64,000 nucleotides of DNA. Source: Whitmania pigra (lineage: Eukaryota; Annelida; Clitellata; Hirudinida; Haemopidae). Position 1 is the first letter of the stretch, and each line of letters starts with the position of its first letter. Shown in pieces: positions 13,101-25,984 of this stretch. The translations under genes and the position numbers were made by a program. The notes beneath the pieces are model-generated. The model was not told the origin of the DNA. It ran no database searches and saw nothing but the letters and a program-made list of their open reading frames with translations. The DNA lies in NCBI GenBank assembly GCA_021613335.1, contig JAJTWR010000076.1, forward strand, positions 65,001-129,000, in the 5' to 3' direction.

Positions 13101-13355
13101 GCCATTCACATTTCTCAGGGGATCAGTCAAGTTTTCTTGAAGATACTCAATAAATACCAAGTTGTATTTGACAAGATGTATGTTCTCTCTAGCTTTCATT
13201 TCATCCCACACGTCTCCCGTTTTAGAATCATAGAGGTAGATATTACAAAAGGCATCTTGATCAATGTCTCTTTTCAAAGGTTGTTTATTTTCAGACAATC
13301 CGGATTGAAACAAAACGCCGACCAAAATCGAAAAAAGCAGCAATTTAGCCATCAT
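10173..13355 (-). CDS. Large multi-pass membrane protein, single exon, family not recognised
   Basis: An uninterrupted 1060-codon frame starting MMAKLLLFSILVGVLF, a clear signal peptide. Residues about 25-210 form an extracellular or luminal domain with several Cys and N-glycosylation sites (ENLT, NGSN, RNDT). The first TM segment follows (FYFAILIIKIVFFLVCPWII). A Cys-rich loop near residues 335-385 (CDCTKSDPFRTCCGE, CRECCPW) comes next, then at least seven further hydrophobic segments in several clusters. The last pair (TLIMTFTVLLLSMFYLGLLL and FFACSCVPSIAYLAFQCC) is followed by a long polar C-terminal tail rich in Ser, Arg and acidic residues. The topology suggests a channel, transporter or receptor-like protein, but I see no signature of a named family. 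The intronless state contrasts with most neighbours and may mean retrocopy origin. Confidence 0.85.
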   Translation of the reverse strand: MMAKLLLFSILVGVLFQSGLSENKQPLKRDIDQDAFCNIYLYDSKTGDVWDEMKARENIHLVKYNLVFIEYLQENLTDPLRNVNGSNFYKLDNWYQAFTPKGLKLLPLTLHYDADFLDLLSLGVKELDVLVVDGPGKCLLELSHQSKFSTLLTFMTTHFPYDEGMWRYLNGPYCHQKIERNDTKGRFVYECCKNDKDKGKDCITVEETDHIKCFYFAILIIKIVFFLVCPWIIQILFFQKSLERINYTVPISDPGLKKTMLIKRVNSEYETINRSSKYSRPKPMQQFSNFRRLVKPIPSDEIVSVNFRRLDVVVDHNELMSKNESPVQLLQYLYANLIRCDCTKSDPFRTCCGESLVGSWSPSFLWCKLQKKCETNNSCRECCPWLAIFRCLGYILFIAAIPVLFYLRAIVFYTFEKEEQEDKYDFLDEQGLNVDDVRAITQILASHFCYLGLILCYLISFIAFAVLRTLFQKQVDSVVNKSITDFRNVNRFECFRMITAHAVLPFEKFGIFGIIVGAFYWPLAIPIAILLTIFYCIPVLYITGRLLFQDRPGCLESSSSSAKSQNAHSISRGVSSLASCFLLDFISPSRNDGADGQEEKTQKARTLLCCTFSFKKIISFFKNLLVGFLLVVVILSFCVMYAESVGFMVEVFFLFFLGALTYNTVIYFIFGCFMVLHLCLALHFVKRRYFLYSKRLFKSIQLKLQKDILEKVMRNKICKENYAFKYFGTGDTKEHGSTDTNCNEFTDNTKAKKYCSSHIPIEGEREEIDNIEYLSGHLHWTVNSLVLFIDENDHMYMPRNLFWMTCDLGTVDSPGPLWKTLIMTFTVLLLSMFYLGLLLVMFLSVEVNGMSNVMQDFIFFACSCVPSIAYLAFQCCMQQKSSEYIVGEKILYLIKSYRRSWPVSDLVFENPESPRQRAADSRSRFAGDNYGLDSSVNPQLQNDYCESRVMSSEHQMPLKVDLLITLKDEEARDGIMRGSMVSNGSAHSLNSITQTSPQEVLLRRGPAQPNTNAVPNIQGANLMQRPLLSSAADNASSDSFPAIEIELNDLKIGLDDQTTI

Positions 13356-13839
13356 TATTTATTTTTTTAGAAATTAAGAATCACATGCACTCATCGCCCT
13401 ATCTATCAACTTAGTCCATATCTTCGCGAGACCAAAGGATCCTCTATATACGTGCATTAAAAATTTCTGATGTGATGCTCAGTACAAGGTTCGGTGCTGA
13501 TGCACCGAACGCAAGCCCGCGTTTGCATATTCAGAAGGTCGCTGTTCAGCAGCATCTTCATTAAACATTTTTCGCCGTTGAAAAAAAAAACTTCTGTAGT
13601 TTTTAATATCAAACTTCTTAAAATTTACAATTACGCAATAGTACACTTTAATGATGTAAATCCAGATGATGAACGCACAATTATCATCACATTCATTTTT
13701 TTTAATTTTTGATATTCGCTTATGCTAGACTACATTAAATGTTGGTCATATGATATTTGAGTAGTTTGAGTGCGGTTTTCGACCTACAGGCTAACACAAA
13801 ATTGGCTTAATGAATTCTAGGATGGATTTACTTTTCTCG
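13356..13839. other. Intergenic, upstream of the membrane-protein gene
   Basis: Holds the 5' flank of the 10.2-13.4 kb gene. A short inverted repeat sits near 13487-13508 (GTTCGGTGCTGATGCACCGAAC, each arm about nine bases). No exon was found. Confidence 0.4.
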
Positions 13840-14083
13840 TCAGTCTACTAAAGTGCCTTCGACCTTGTCAGATAAACCACAAGTGCGTTTGACTAAGGAG
13901 CCCTCAACAGCCTTATCTTTTGTCTTGGTCTTTTGGTGCGGCTTAAACTGCTTCGTGCTCCAGAACCAAGACTCATAGGCACTAAGAGGTTCCCTCAAGT
14001 CACCAACTACAAATAAATCGGCATAATTTCGAGTCAGGCGAACTAAGAATACTTAGACCTACTTGTTTTGCATTTATCTCCAT
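13840..14083 (-). other. Possible small two-exon coding gene
   Basis: On the minus strand an acceptor (TATTTGTAG at about 14007) opens a 55-codon stretch ending in TGA at 13842. It has protein-like composition (VGDLREPLSAYESWFW..., then QKTKTKDKAVEGSLVK). An upstream ATG at 14083 gives MEINAKQV, which joins in phase if a weak GTCTAA donor is used; the stronger overlapping GTAGGT donor would break the frame. The product would be about 63 residues. I do not recognise it, and it may be a chance open frame. Confidence 0.25.
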
Positions 14084-14744
14084 CACTTAGCGTTAACATA
14101 GCTTTTGGTATAGACAAGTAATTAGGTCAATTAAGCAACGCACAAAAATAAAGACCCAAATATAACCTAAATGGACATTTACTTCATTCTGAGTCATGAT
14201 TCTCAGCACTTTACTCATTACAAGTCATTGGTAAAACAAAAGAAACATTAAATTCTACATCCACTTAAAATATCTGCACAAATTCCATAATGTTGCAATG
14301 TTCATCTCCCATTATGAAAATTAAAAACAAATATAACATTTACAATTTAAAGAGAATAATTGATATTTTTAAACAAACTCAAACGTTGAAAGAATCTTGA
14401 TAATGTTACCCAAAGCATGATGCTATTGAAAATGCAATTAGCTGAAATCGGATAGGAGTGTTCCAGTGTTCCGAGACAAGCCTTAAAGCCCATTGATTTT
14501 TTACAAGAAGCCAAAAATTGATTCTTATTCTCACAAATACGACTTAAATTTACTAAAGTGACTTTTAGAAAATTTAAAGAATTTTCAATTTAAAAAATTA
14601 ACTGGTGCTCAAAACAATTATGCCATTGCAGCTAGCAAACACTTAATACACAGAACTTAGGACACACATAAAATCAATAAATACACTCAAAATGACATAA
14701 ATACGAAATATAAATACATTAAAAAATGATGATGATGATGCCTC
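14084..14744. other. Intergenic / 3' region of CCDC102A
   Basis: AT-rich, no coding signal on either strand. A short GAT run lies just downstream of the CCDC102A stop. This probably includes its 3' untranslated region. Confidence 0.5.
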
Positions 14745-17913
<3,169 letters not shown>

Positions 17914-19001
17914 ATGGCTAAGTGTCCATCATCGTATTTTCCGAAAAATGCAGCTAAGGTGGTGTTGATAGCCGGAGCTGGGGCTTTGGCTTACGTGGGC
18001 TATAAGTATTACAAGAATAAGGTTGAGAATGCCACCAAGAAGGTATTTTTTTCTATTTTTTTGCCGAGGCGGGATTAGTCTCACATTGTAAATGTTGTAA
18101 CATTTTAGGATAAGGCACCTCCCAAAGTAGAAACTGACACACCTAAAAAAATGGAACCTGCTCCTAAGCCAGGCAAGATGCTCTCATTTGCTATTTAGGC
18201 AACTTTTAAACAATTAAGAATGTAATAAGGTGTAATTAAAAATGCTAATTCTTTATTAGAACCACAAGTACAGCCTCCTTCTGCACCAAAGGAAACTCCT
18301 CAACCCACAGACTCATTTGTCATAGGTTGGTTATTTTTCATTGATAAGATTGAGTTTTTATAACATACCACTTAGGTTTTAATTATAATTGCTCTCCTAG
18401 GTCAATGTTGGATTTTTAATGAATTTGTAATTATATTGGGTAATGTGTTTTCTGCCTTATGATGCAATCTTGAAATTTATTGTAGAACCTGAAGTTCAGC
18501 CTCCATCCTTGCCAAAGTCAGGCGATGCAACTCCCCAGCCTACAGAGTCTTTTGTGCTCATTCCTCCCAAGGACCAAGATGACAAATCCCAAGCTGAATT
18601 CGACCCCAGTGTGGATACCACACCACTGAAGAACAGTGATGAGGAAAACAGCTTCATCAAGGTCCCTAAGGATGAGGAGGACAAACTGCCACAAAAACTT
18701 GGTAAATATTTTGTCGAAGATAGTTGTGTTTTAATCCTAGCTCTCCTGCTATTTAGCACTATTACAAGCCAGAAATGTTTTTGCAGATGTTTCAGATATG
18801 CCTCTTCCTATTCAGAAGTTGGATGAATTGGCCAACATTGTTGAAAGCCTGGAGGAACAAATGAAGCATTTGCCTGAGACTTTGGCAGGTTAGTCGAAAG
18901 ATTCTGCTGACCCTATGTTTGCGGATATTATTCAAGTGACTGTGATTGATTTTTCAGAGGCAGAAAAGCTTGAAGAAGAATCTTCTTCATCTCAAGAATA
19001 A
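17914..19001 (+). CDS. Small membrane-anchored acidic protein with duplicated exon
   Basis: Six exons, with all introns after the first in phase 1. Exon 1 (to 18042) starts MAKCPSSYFPKNAAK and has one hydrophobic segment, VVLIAGAGALAYVGYKYY, followed by Lys residues. This would suit an N-terminal anchor in the ER or outer mitochondrial membrane. The rest is Pro/Glu/Lys-rich. Exon 3 (EPQVQPPSAPKETPQPTDSF) and exon 4 (EPEVQPPSLPKSGDATPQPT) are clearly duplicates. The last exons read MPLPIQKLDELANIVESLEE and end EEESSSSQE. Intron 2 appears to begin with GCAAGA, a GC-AG intron. The predicted product is about 175 residues. I do not recognise the family and cannot assign a function. Confidence 0.75.
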
Positions 19002-19272
19002 GAGTCGTTCATTCTAACATCTCGTTTAGTGCTTTCATCAGAGCTTTTTTGTCGAGTTAGCAACTATTCCGGATATTCCAAGCGGTCCTTTGGAATAGTG
19101 TAGCACTCAGTGTCTTTGTTTGCCTTAAGAAAATTTCACTTGCAAAGTATCTTCGGTTGTCAATTTGAAATTTTGGAACCGAACTTGCCAACCCGTTCGA
19201 CTTCTTGTGTTTGTTCAAGAGCGTCCTTGTTCGTCACTTATCATTTTGTACTGGTTAATACACCAAATTTGC

Positions 19273-19278
19273 AATAAA
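19273..19278 (+). terminator. Polyadenylation signal AATAAA
   Basis: A consensus AATAAA lies about 270 bp after the stop of the + strand gene ending at 19001, in the spacer it shares with the convergent CFAP157-like gene. The distance fits a short 3' untranslated region. Confidence 0.5.
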
Positions 19279-19392
19279 TTTACATTATGATCTCAACCAG
19301 AAAAGTTCACTTGGAACACTAAAAATAAAAGTTACGCAAAACATTAACACCAATTGTCGTGTTACTCTCGAACGAGCATGCTGAGTAGCTGT

Positions 19393-20733
19393 TCAGTTAG
19401 TCTTTGGTCCAGTGACTGGAGCTGTCTGGAAGATTTTGTATGGATCCACTAAGGTACAGCAGACCTGCTGAGAAAAGGTGTCGTTCGTCTTGTCCAGAAT
19501 TTCTAAGCAACTGGCCACCCTAAGGTTGCCGAGCAGCTTTTCGTACTCGGGCCGGTTGCCCAGGATCTTGTGAAGTGCATCTTGGAAAGATCTGATGATA
19601 CCTTGCAATTTGAAGTTTGCGTCGTCCAATTTGTGGATGTTAGAGACTATTTCGGTCATTTCTTTTCTGAGATTCTCAAAATATTCTCTAGATCTGTCCA
19701 AAAGGATCTCACTTTCTAAAACCTGCCTCCTCAATATGTTCGTGTTCCTGAAAGATATGTAGGGATTGCTCTCCATAGACTTCAATAGGATTTTGTTCTC
19801 CTTGACGTTGGACGCCAAGTCGTGCATTTCGTGGATGTCGCTTTCGCCTCGCCTCTTCATGGCTTCCATGTTCTCTTTGATCAATTTGATTTTTAAGTCT
19901 TGCCTGTCCACGACTATCTTGAGCTGCTCATTTTCGCATATTGCCTTTCTTGCCAACTGATTTGGTTTTCCTATGTATTTCTTAAGTAGATCACTCAGTT
20001 CTAATCTGTAAATGTTGAGTATGTTATGTATCCTATTCTTTTCTCTGATCTTGTTTTCGTCTGCCACTCTCTTCACCCACGTTGGGATGAGCTCCCTGAT
20101 TTCAAACAGTTCCCTCACTGTTTCTTTTTCTCGTTCGTACATCTCTGCATGGTGCTTCAGTGCTTTTTGCTTCAAATGCTCTCGATAGTTATCAATAATA
20201 TCCTCCATCTGGGCTCTGCTGGCCTCTACTTCCCCCATCTCTTCTAACTGATCCTTCATTCTCTGATTTTCTGGCACCAATTCATTTTTCAGATCTTCCA
20301 GGTCTTTTTTCAGCCCATCCAGTTTCTGTTGATGATCCTCCCGCTGAATTCGCAGCTCCTCTTCGACTTTTTCTTTGATATCATTCTTCTCTCGATACTC
20401 GCCTTCCTTTTCTTCGAGAATATCAGTCAAATATTTACTAATGTCGACCGTGTCGGCTTCGATTTTTTCAAATTTGGGTGGGTACAGAGTCAAGTTAAGA
20501 GTCAGCTCATCTACTTGTCGTGCATATCTCTCCGCCCTCTGCTGCAATTCGCCAATCTGCTTGAGGAACTTTTTCTTTTGCGCATCGTCAATCGTATTCG
20601 GTGGCGGTTCTTCTTCCTTCGCTTTGTTTTGTATAAATTCGCACAAATCCGGAGGGATGTACCCCAGAGGATCGTCGTTTTTATTCTCAACTTTTTCATT
20701 CTTTTTCTTATTATCTTTTCCCTTTGAGGCCAT
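19393..20733 (-). CDS. CFAP157-like ciliary coiled-coil protein, intronless
   Basis: A 446-codon single exon starting MASKGKDNKKKNEKVENK, then a long coiled coil. The opening segment FLKQIGELQQRAERYARQVD, the later KYLTDILEEKEGEYREKND, and the mid-protein LIPTWVKRVADENKIREK with ENEQLKIVVDRQDLKIK follow the order of blocks in CFAP157. That protein is needed for axoneme and central-pair organisation in specialised cilia and sperm, and starts with a similar Lys-rich head. BBOF1-type proteins are the main alternative. No membrane segment or catalytic motif is present. The identity is a pattern judgement; the presence of a long coiled-coil ciliary-type protein is firmer. The start codon is 216 bp from a divergent open frame. 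Confidence 0.6.
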   Translation of the reverse strand: MASKGKDNKKKNEKVENKNDDPLGYIPPDLCEFIQNKAKEEEPPPNTIDDAQKKKFLKQIGELQQRAERYARQVDELTLNLTLYPPKFEKIEADTVDISKYLTDILEEKEGEYREKNDIKEKVEEELRIQREDHQQKLDGLKKDLEDLKNELVPENQRMKDQLEEMGEVEASRAQMEDIIDNYREHLKQKALKHHAEMYEREKETVRELFEIRELIPTWVKRVADENKIREKNRIHNILNIYRLELSDLLKKYIGKPNQLARKAICENEQLKIVVDRQDLKIKLIKENMEAMKRRGESDIHEMHDLASNVKENKILLKSMESNPYISFRNTNILRRQVLESEILLDRSREYFENLRKEMTEIVSNIHKLDDANFKLQGIIRSFQDALHKILGNRPEYEKLLGNLRVASCLEILDKTNDTFSQQVCCTLVDPYKIFQTAPVTGPKTN

Positions 20734-20949
20734 CGAATAGCTTTTAACAGACGCACAACTAAATTTGGAACAATAAACCTTAACGCGTCATTCCCCAGCA
20801 ACCAAATTTCCCAATATAAACCTTGAATGTAAACAAGCAGAATCTGCGAAAATATACTTGCAAAAAACCTCATCTATTTTTCTGCACTTACGTTCCTAAC
20901 GAATTTAAGGCTAAACGCTAAAAATGATTCACAACCGGGTCTCACTCGC

Positions 20950-21171
20950 ATGGACACGAGGATTTTGAGTTCTCTGTTGGTTCAGCTTAAGGAAAAACAT
21001 GGATAAATAAACAAGTCGAGTAATTTGACCCAAAGGCTGGAGGGATCTTTCCAGTTCGTATTTCCTAGTGGTCAGCAGAAGTTTTTGCTGCAAACAACGC
21101 GGTTTTGGATGTCAAGGCAGGATGACGCTGAGAAATTGTCGAAACCACTTTTGGGAGCACGGACTATCTGA
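20950..21171 (+). pseudogene. Open frame broken by one in-frame TAA
   Basis: An ATG at 20950 opens 18 codons (MDTRILSSLLVQLKEKHG) up to a TAA at 21004. The same frame continues for 55 codons with protein-like composition (NLTQRLEGSFQFVFPSGQQK, then LLQTTRFWMSR) to a TGA at 21169. It could be a small gene with a nonsense mutation, a readthrough frame, or chance. No homologue is recognised. Confidence 0.25.
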
Positions 21172-21363
21172 TACATTTCTAATCTTCTTTCGGCTGGTTC
21201 CATGCATCCTGAGTTTTATTACCTGCCATTTTACTTGTCATTAATTTAGTCTATTGTTTTATCTTTGCTTAACTACTTCACTTTCTAAATGGCCGATCAG
21301 AAAACAGACAATATAGAATTTTACTTTGAATTAAAACTTAAAACTCTTCAAATCAATATTAAT

Positions 21364-21912
21364 TCATGTCTGGCGAGCAATTTCTCTGTTATTTTCGGTT
21401 TGGAAAGTGCTCCTCCCAATTAAAACGTTCAAAAATTCTTCAACTGTCCTAGGTATCGATGGACGGTTGGGAATGCAACAAGGAGAAATGATGCGAGATC
21501 CACATATTTCTGATTGATCCCCAATCTAAAGATAACCAAAAAATGTAATCAAAGTAATTACTCATCTTGAAACATGTTAGACAATTAAAAAGAAACCTCC
21601 GCTTTATAAAGGTTTGAAGTTTGATGATAGTCATTGCTACCAGAGTTGAACTGCGTTGCTTTTGAAAGTTTCGACTTCAGCTTCTTGACAAAAAACAAAA
21701 AAAATAAAAATAAATTTCTCATCAACCATAAAAAAATTCAACAGCAGAAGCCAGACACAAACCTGCTTGATTTTCATTCTCCTCTCTTGCACAAGCTTTT
21801 TGTACTGGATACTTTTGTGCTGTCTGTTGAAATCGCAATGCTCTGAAATGAGCCTAACAGGTGCTTTCTTGATCCTCACCGAAGTCTTTCTTAGTTGAGA
21901 CAATTCAGACAT
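21364..21912 (-). CDS. Unrecognised 132-residue protein, three exons
   Basis: Three exons (21912-21763, 21683-21597, 21525-21364) join in phase 0 through canonical GT-AG introns. Together they give 50 + 29 + 53 codons and one stop. The product is basic at its start (MSELSQLRKTSVRIKKAPVR, then YKKLVQERRMKIKQ). The middle exon reads KLKSKLSKATQFNSGSNDYH, and the end is PCCIPNRPSIPRTVEEFLNV and a polar tail. There is no signal peptide or membrane segment. The perfect phase agreement supports a real gene; its length suits small microtubule-inner or sperm proteins, but that is a guess from size and basicity only. Confidence 0.65.
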
Positions 21913-22268
21913 CCTCGTAACTGTCCTTCTTCGTTAGAATGTTTGATTGAACACGTCACCAACAGACTTTTTCTTGGCTTCTAAGACGCTCTCCTGGGTT
22001 CCTAGGTCTAAATCCGTTTAAAAATTGAATATTAGTCATAATTACTTAATTCCCGTCATATTATTACAAATTAAAGTTTCGATATAATATTTCAGAACCG
22101 TCTAATAACCTGAACATGACAAAATGGCCGATAACATGAAACCCACATATACAATAGCAATATTTTGAGGATTTCTTTAAACTTTTAAGAGTTAAATTCT
22201 TTATAGAAGGTCCATTACCATTATTGTTATTACATGATTGAGACACATTCCTCATAGCTGAAGAATGG

Positions 22269-22421
22269 ATGGTGGATGGAAGGATGGCTGTATCGGGTGC
22301 TCTTATTTCGATGCACATGGAGTTACTTCCGCATTTCCAGGGGACGTTTTCAATGCGATGTTCGTCGGATTGTGAACCTCCATTTCTGTCCAAATATTGG
22401 GAGGATCAGAGGCGAAACGGA
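22269..22421 (+). other. Possible isolated first exon
   Basis: A 51-codon open stretch from ATG (MVDGRMAVSGALISMHMELL, then FLSKYWEDQRRNG) ends exactly at a strong GTGAGT donor. I found no partner exon with matching phase downstream before the SSUH2 start, so this may be an unplaced exon or chance. Confidence 0.2.
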
Positions 22422-22496
22422 GTGAGTATGAGATTGCAATCACTTTTTATTGCTCTTTCATTGCCATGGTGTTACTCGCAACTTCGTCAGTAATGT

Positions 22497-22617
22497 TATC
22501 ATCACTGGGATCATCGTCATAGTCATCGTCATCATCATCATCATCACCACCACCATCATCCTCATCATCAGCAGCAGCATCATCATCACCCTCATCATCA
22601 TCATCAACATCACTGGC
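22497..22617. repeat. Imperfect TCA microsatellite
   Basis: Irregular run of TCA triplets interrupted by CAC, CAG and CTC units. It creates spurious Asp-rich and Ile-rich open frames on both strands. Confidence 0.9.
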
Positions 22618-22983
22618 ATTACCACCTTTGTGAGGAGAAACTCCACCTTTCTTCGAATGAAATAAACACAGAAAGTTGTGGTGTTCATTTGGCCATTTGT
22701 TTTTATTTGTTGTCAACAAAAATTTCTTTATTGAGAAATCAGGGGCACGAGATATTTTATCTGATCTCGGAAATCGCAGAAAACAACTTCAAATCTCACT
22801 TTTGCCTCATTTTCAGCCAACAACTACATGGTTATACTAGCAGTTGAAATTAACAAAGATAGAATTAAATTGATTGTCTAAAAAATATTCTTTTTTTTGC
22901 CGAGACAGTCAAAATGAATTTTCAATTATTTTTCAATCAGCCCAACGATTTCTATCAAATTCCTCAGATCAGCAGATATTTAG

Positions 22984-23126
22984 CTAAGGGGTTTGGTCGC
23001 CCGGGCGAAGCAGATAATGTTTTGCCACAAATTTATTAATTTTAATAATTCGGTGCCCTCTGCCCGTTTCACATAATCAAGTTGGCGCCCTCTTGGGCTC
23101 TGCGCCCGGAGCTGTCGTCCCCTAGA
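22984..23126. mobile_element. Small TIR element remnant (CTAAGGGG ends)
   Basis: The left edge reads CTAAGGGGTTTGGTCGCCC followed by GGGCG. The right edge, reversed, reads CTAGGGGACGACAGCTCC followed by GGGCG. These arms are imperfect inverted repeats about 145 bp apart, GC-rich within an AT-rich setting. Interior motifs (GGTGCCCTCTGCCC, GGCGCCCTCTTGGGCTC) also recur as near-palindromes. This matches a non-autonomous DNA-transposon remnant, similar in its ends to the element at 57.2 kb. No target-site duplication was confirmed. Confidence 0.55.
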
Positions 23127-23135
23127 CAATTAGAC

Positions 23136-25255
23136 AATCATCGCAATCAAGAGGAGGTTGACTGACGGTTGACTGATTGATTGAAAATAAATTACTTCAA
23201 CCGCTTAGAACCGTCATGGTTGATTTCAGGACAGGTGAGTTCATCGAAGCATGACGGACATCGATATGTTACGCACCGCGCACAGCAATTGGTCACATCA
23301 ATGGCAATCAACGTGGATTATCTTTCTCCCATCAATCATTTTCACTGTAAAACTAAGAAATAATGAAAATATAATTGTATTAATGCCCGGTCATTAATAT
23401 TAATGTTTTAACTAATGTTTTACTGCTAGGTACTGGCCACACATGAAGCTAATATAATCAATTCATGATTACATGTTCATCATCATACAAGATTAGGTTT
23501 TTATTAAATTTTTATTTCCTATTATTTAAAATTTATATTACAAAAAATTTATGAATTTTAATGTTTTTATATATTTTTATGAAATTTATTTAAAAAATTT
23601 ATAAATTGTAATATTTTTATGAACAAAAGTGTTATCTACACAAATTATATTCTGTTTCATTTGTTTTATGAGCTCTTATCCTGAAATTAATTCTGCAAAT
23701 GTTTTGCAACATTGCATATAAAAAACTAAAAAATTTGTCCTTCAAAAAAAACCCACAAATTAATGAATATAATTCAGAAACTAAACCTTCTACATTTGAG
23801 ATAAGAAGCCATTGAAGTCAAGTAAAACTTTAAAAAGTAAATGTATAAATAATTAAACAAAATAAAGAAACAAGTTTAATAAACAAATTACATAAATTAA
23901 ATAAATTAAATTAAATAATCGCATAAAAGTTTGTGCTCAAATTTCAACAATTGGTCTCAGGGAATCATTAATTGACCATGAATGCATTAAAAGCACACAT
24001 TCGAGTCAATCATGACGTAACTTTTTTTGTACAAAATTTCATTTTCTTGATATTTTTTGAGGTCGTTAATTCTTCAATGCACCATGCACTTACATGCTTG
24101 TCCAGCGAATATGTGAATATGTTTATTAATTAAATTAACACACTATCACCTGGCACACCTGATGATATTTCATTCAATCCAGGTGGAAATTTTAATTTTG
24201 CAACTCATTCATTAGAAGCATTTAAACGAATGTCATTGAATTCATTCATTCATCAATTCCAATTTCTTTAGGTGAAATTTCGTGGAACAATGCTACAGGT
24301 GTGCGTTAGGATTAAATTCACGCGACACACCTGGTTGAAGATTTATATCATCTCTTTCTTATTATTAATCTATTAATCTATTCAATAAAGGGTTTTATCA
24401 TATTATAAAAAAAAGCTTGTTAAAACTTGACAAAATTATTTCTTGAGAGTTTTAAATTCCTTCAAAAATTAAAAAAATGTACCAAACAATAGCGCATTCA
24501 ATATTTTAGCTACATAATTACGTAACAATTATCATTCACTGAACCGTAAAATTAATTTCCGTACTAACATCGTCATCATAACCACACCTAACGAGTTTAC
24601 ACCGCATGCACTGCACTGTCTACTATTGTCTACCGTCATCAGATCGATGAATTAATTTTTTTAAACAAAAAAATAAAAGAATTATTAAAAATAATTTAAT
24701 TTAATTTCATTTCATTTAATTTAATTTATTAGACAATAAAAAAGTGCATAAGAAAGTAAAGCATTTTCTCCAAAGGATGCATGACAGCCGATTACAATGA
24801 TTAAGTCACGAACGTTATTTGCTTTGAAAGATCCCAGCTCCTTCTAGAAAGTCACAACTCCTTCATAAACCACATGCCGACCGGTTACTTCGTTGGCCAT
24901 TGTCTATGTGAAAAATATATTAATAAAATAAATAATTAGAACAAATTAAATACAATTAAATTAAAATATAATAAGATAAATGGAACCTTTCTATTTATTT
25001 ATTTATTTAGAATTTCACTTTTAATTATAAACTATTTTTAAATTTTAATTTCAATGCAACATTTTGTACAATCAAAAGTAGATACAACTTTTAAGGTTAA
25101 CTGATTTTAGTTCAACTTTTAAATACATTTTTAATATATTATTTAAATAATATAACCAATTTATTACTAATATCCAAAAGAATTACTAAGAAAATGTTAA
25201 CCTGATAAAGTTCAAAAGACCTTGTGAAGACGTCTAAAGGCTCCAAGGAAAAGAC
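23136..25255. other. AT-rich intergenic, no gene seen
   Basis: Runs of ATTTAA-type sequence and scattered short open frames. No exon with good flanking splice sites was found on either strand. Confidence 0.5.
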
Positions 25256-25261
25256 GACGAC

Positions 25262-25344
<83 letters not shown>

Positions 25345-25446
25345 CGATGACGATGACGATGACGATGACAATGACGATGAAGATGAAGATGACGATGACG
25401 ATGACGATAACGATGATGATGACGGTGATGACGACAATGATGATGA
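25256..25446. repeat. (GAT)n then (GATGAC)n microsatellite
   Basis: A pure GAT array of about 90 bp passes into GATGAC hexamers and then imperfect variants. The arrangement is the same as the larger array at 29.4 kb. Poly-Met, poly-Ser and poly-Ile frames here are repeat artefacts. Confidence 0.95.
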
Positions 25447-25800
25447 AGACTTCTGGATTTGTCACAAGATCACAAATATATCTCGCGTGCATTCAGGGCC
25501 GACAGTTTTTTTTTTGGTAGAAGATGTGAAAAGATGACGATAAAGAATGAGATGGTGAAGATGATAGCAGTTGCGATGGTGATGATGATGATGGTGGGGG
25601 TGATGATGACATTTGCCTGAGGTGATGAGATGGTCAAACCTTAAAGGAATTTCAGTCACTCAAGATAGCTAAAAAAATGTCTTCAGAACAAAAGGCAGAA
25701 TACGTAGAAAAAGATGGCAGGGGAATATGGTACCGGTTCATAGATAGACGGACGGATAGATAAATAGATGGTTGAATGATTGATTGATTGATTGATGATT

Positions 25801-25944
25801 GGATAGTTGGATGGATGAATGGATGGATGGATGGATGGATGGATGGATGGATGGATGGATGGATGGATGGATGGATGGATGGATGGATGGATGGATGGAT
25901 GGATGGATGGATGGATGGATGGATGGATGGATGGATGGATGGAA
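25801..25944. repeat. (TGGA)n microsatellite
   Basis: About 140 bp of nearly pure TGGA tetranucleotide, preceded by degenerate GATT and GATA units. The apparent HPSIHPSI frame on the minus strand is the translated repeat. Confidence 0.95.
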
Positions 25945-25984
25945 GGATGTAAAGAGATGAGTGAGCCATACTGCATTACCACAT

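Noticed and set aside
22447..22719. Acidic 90-codon minus frame
   Set aside because: The Asp run is a TCA microsatellite; flanks show no splice sites or family match.
25652..25982. HPSI-repeat minus frames
   Set aside because: Translation of the TGGA microsatellite.
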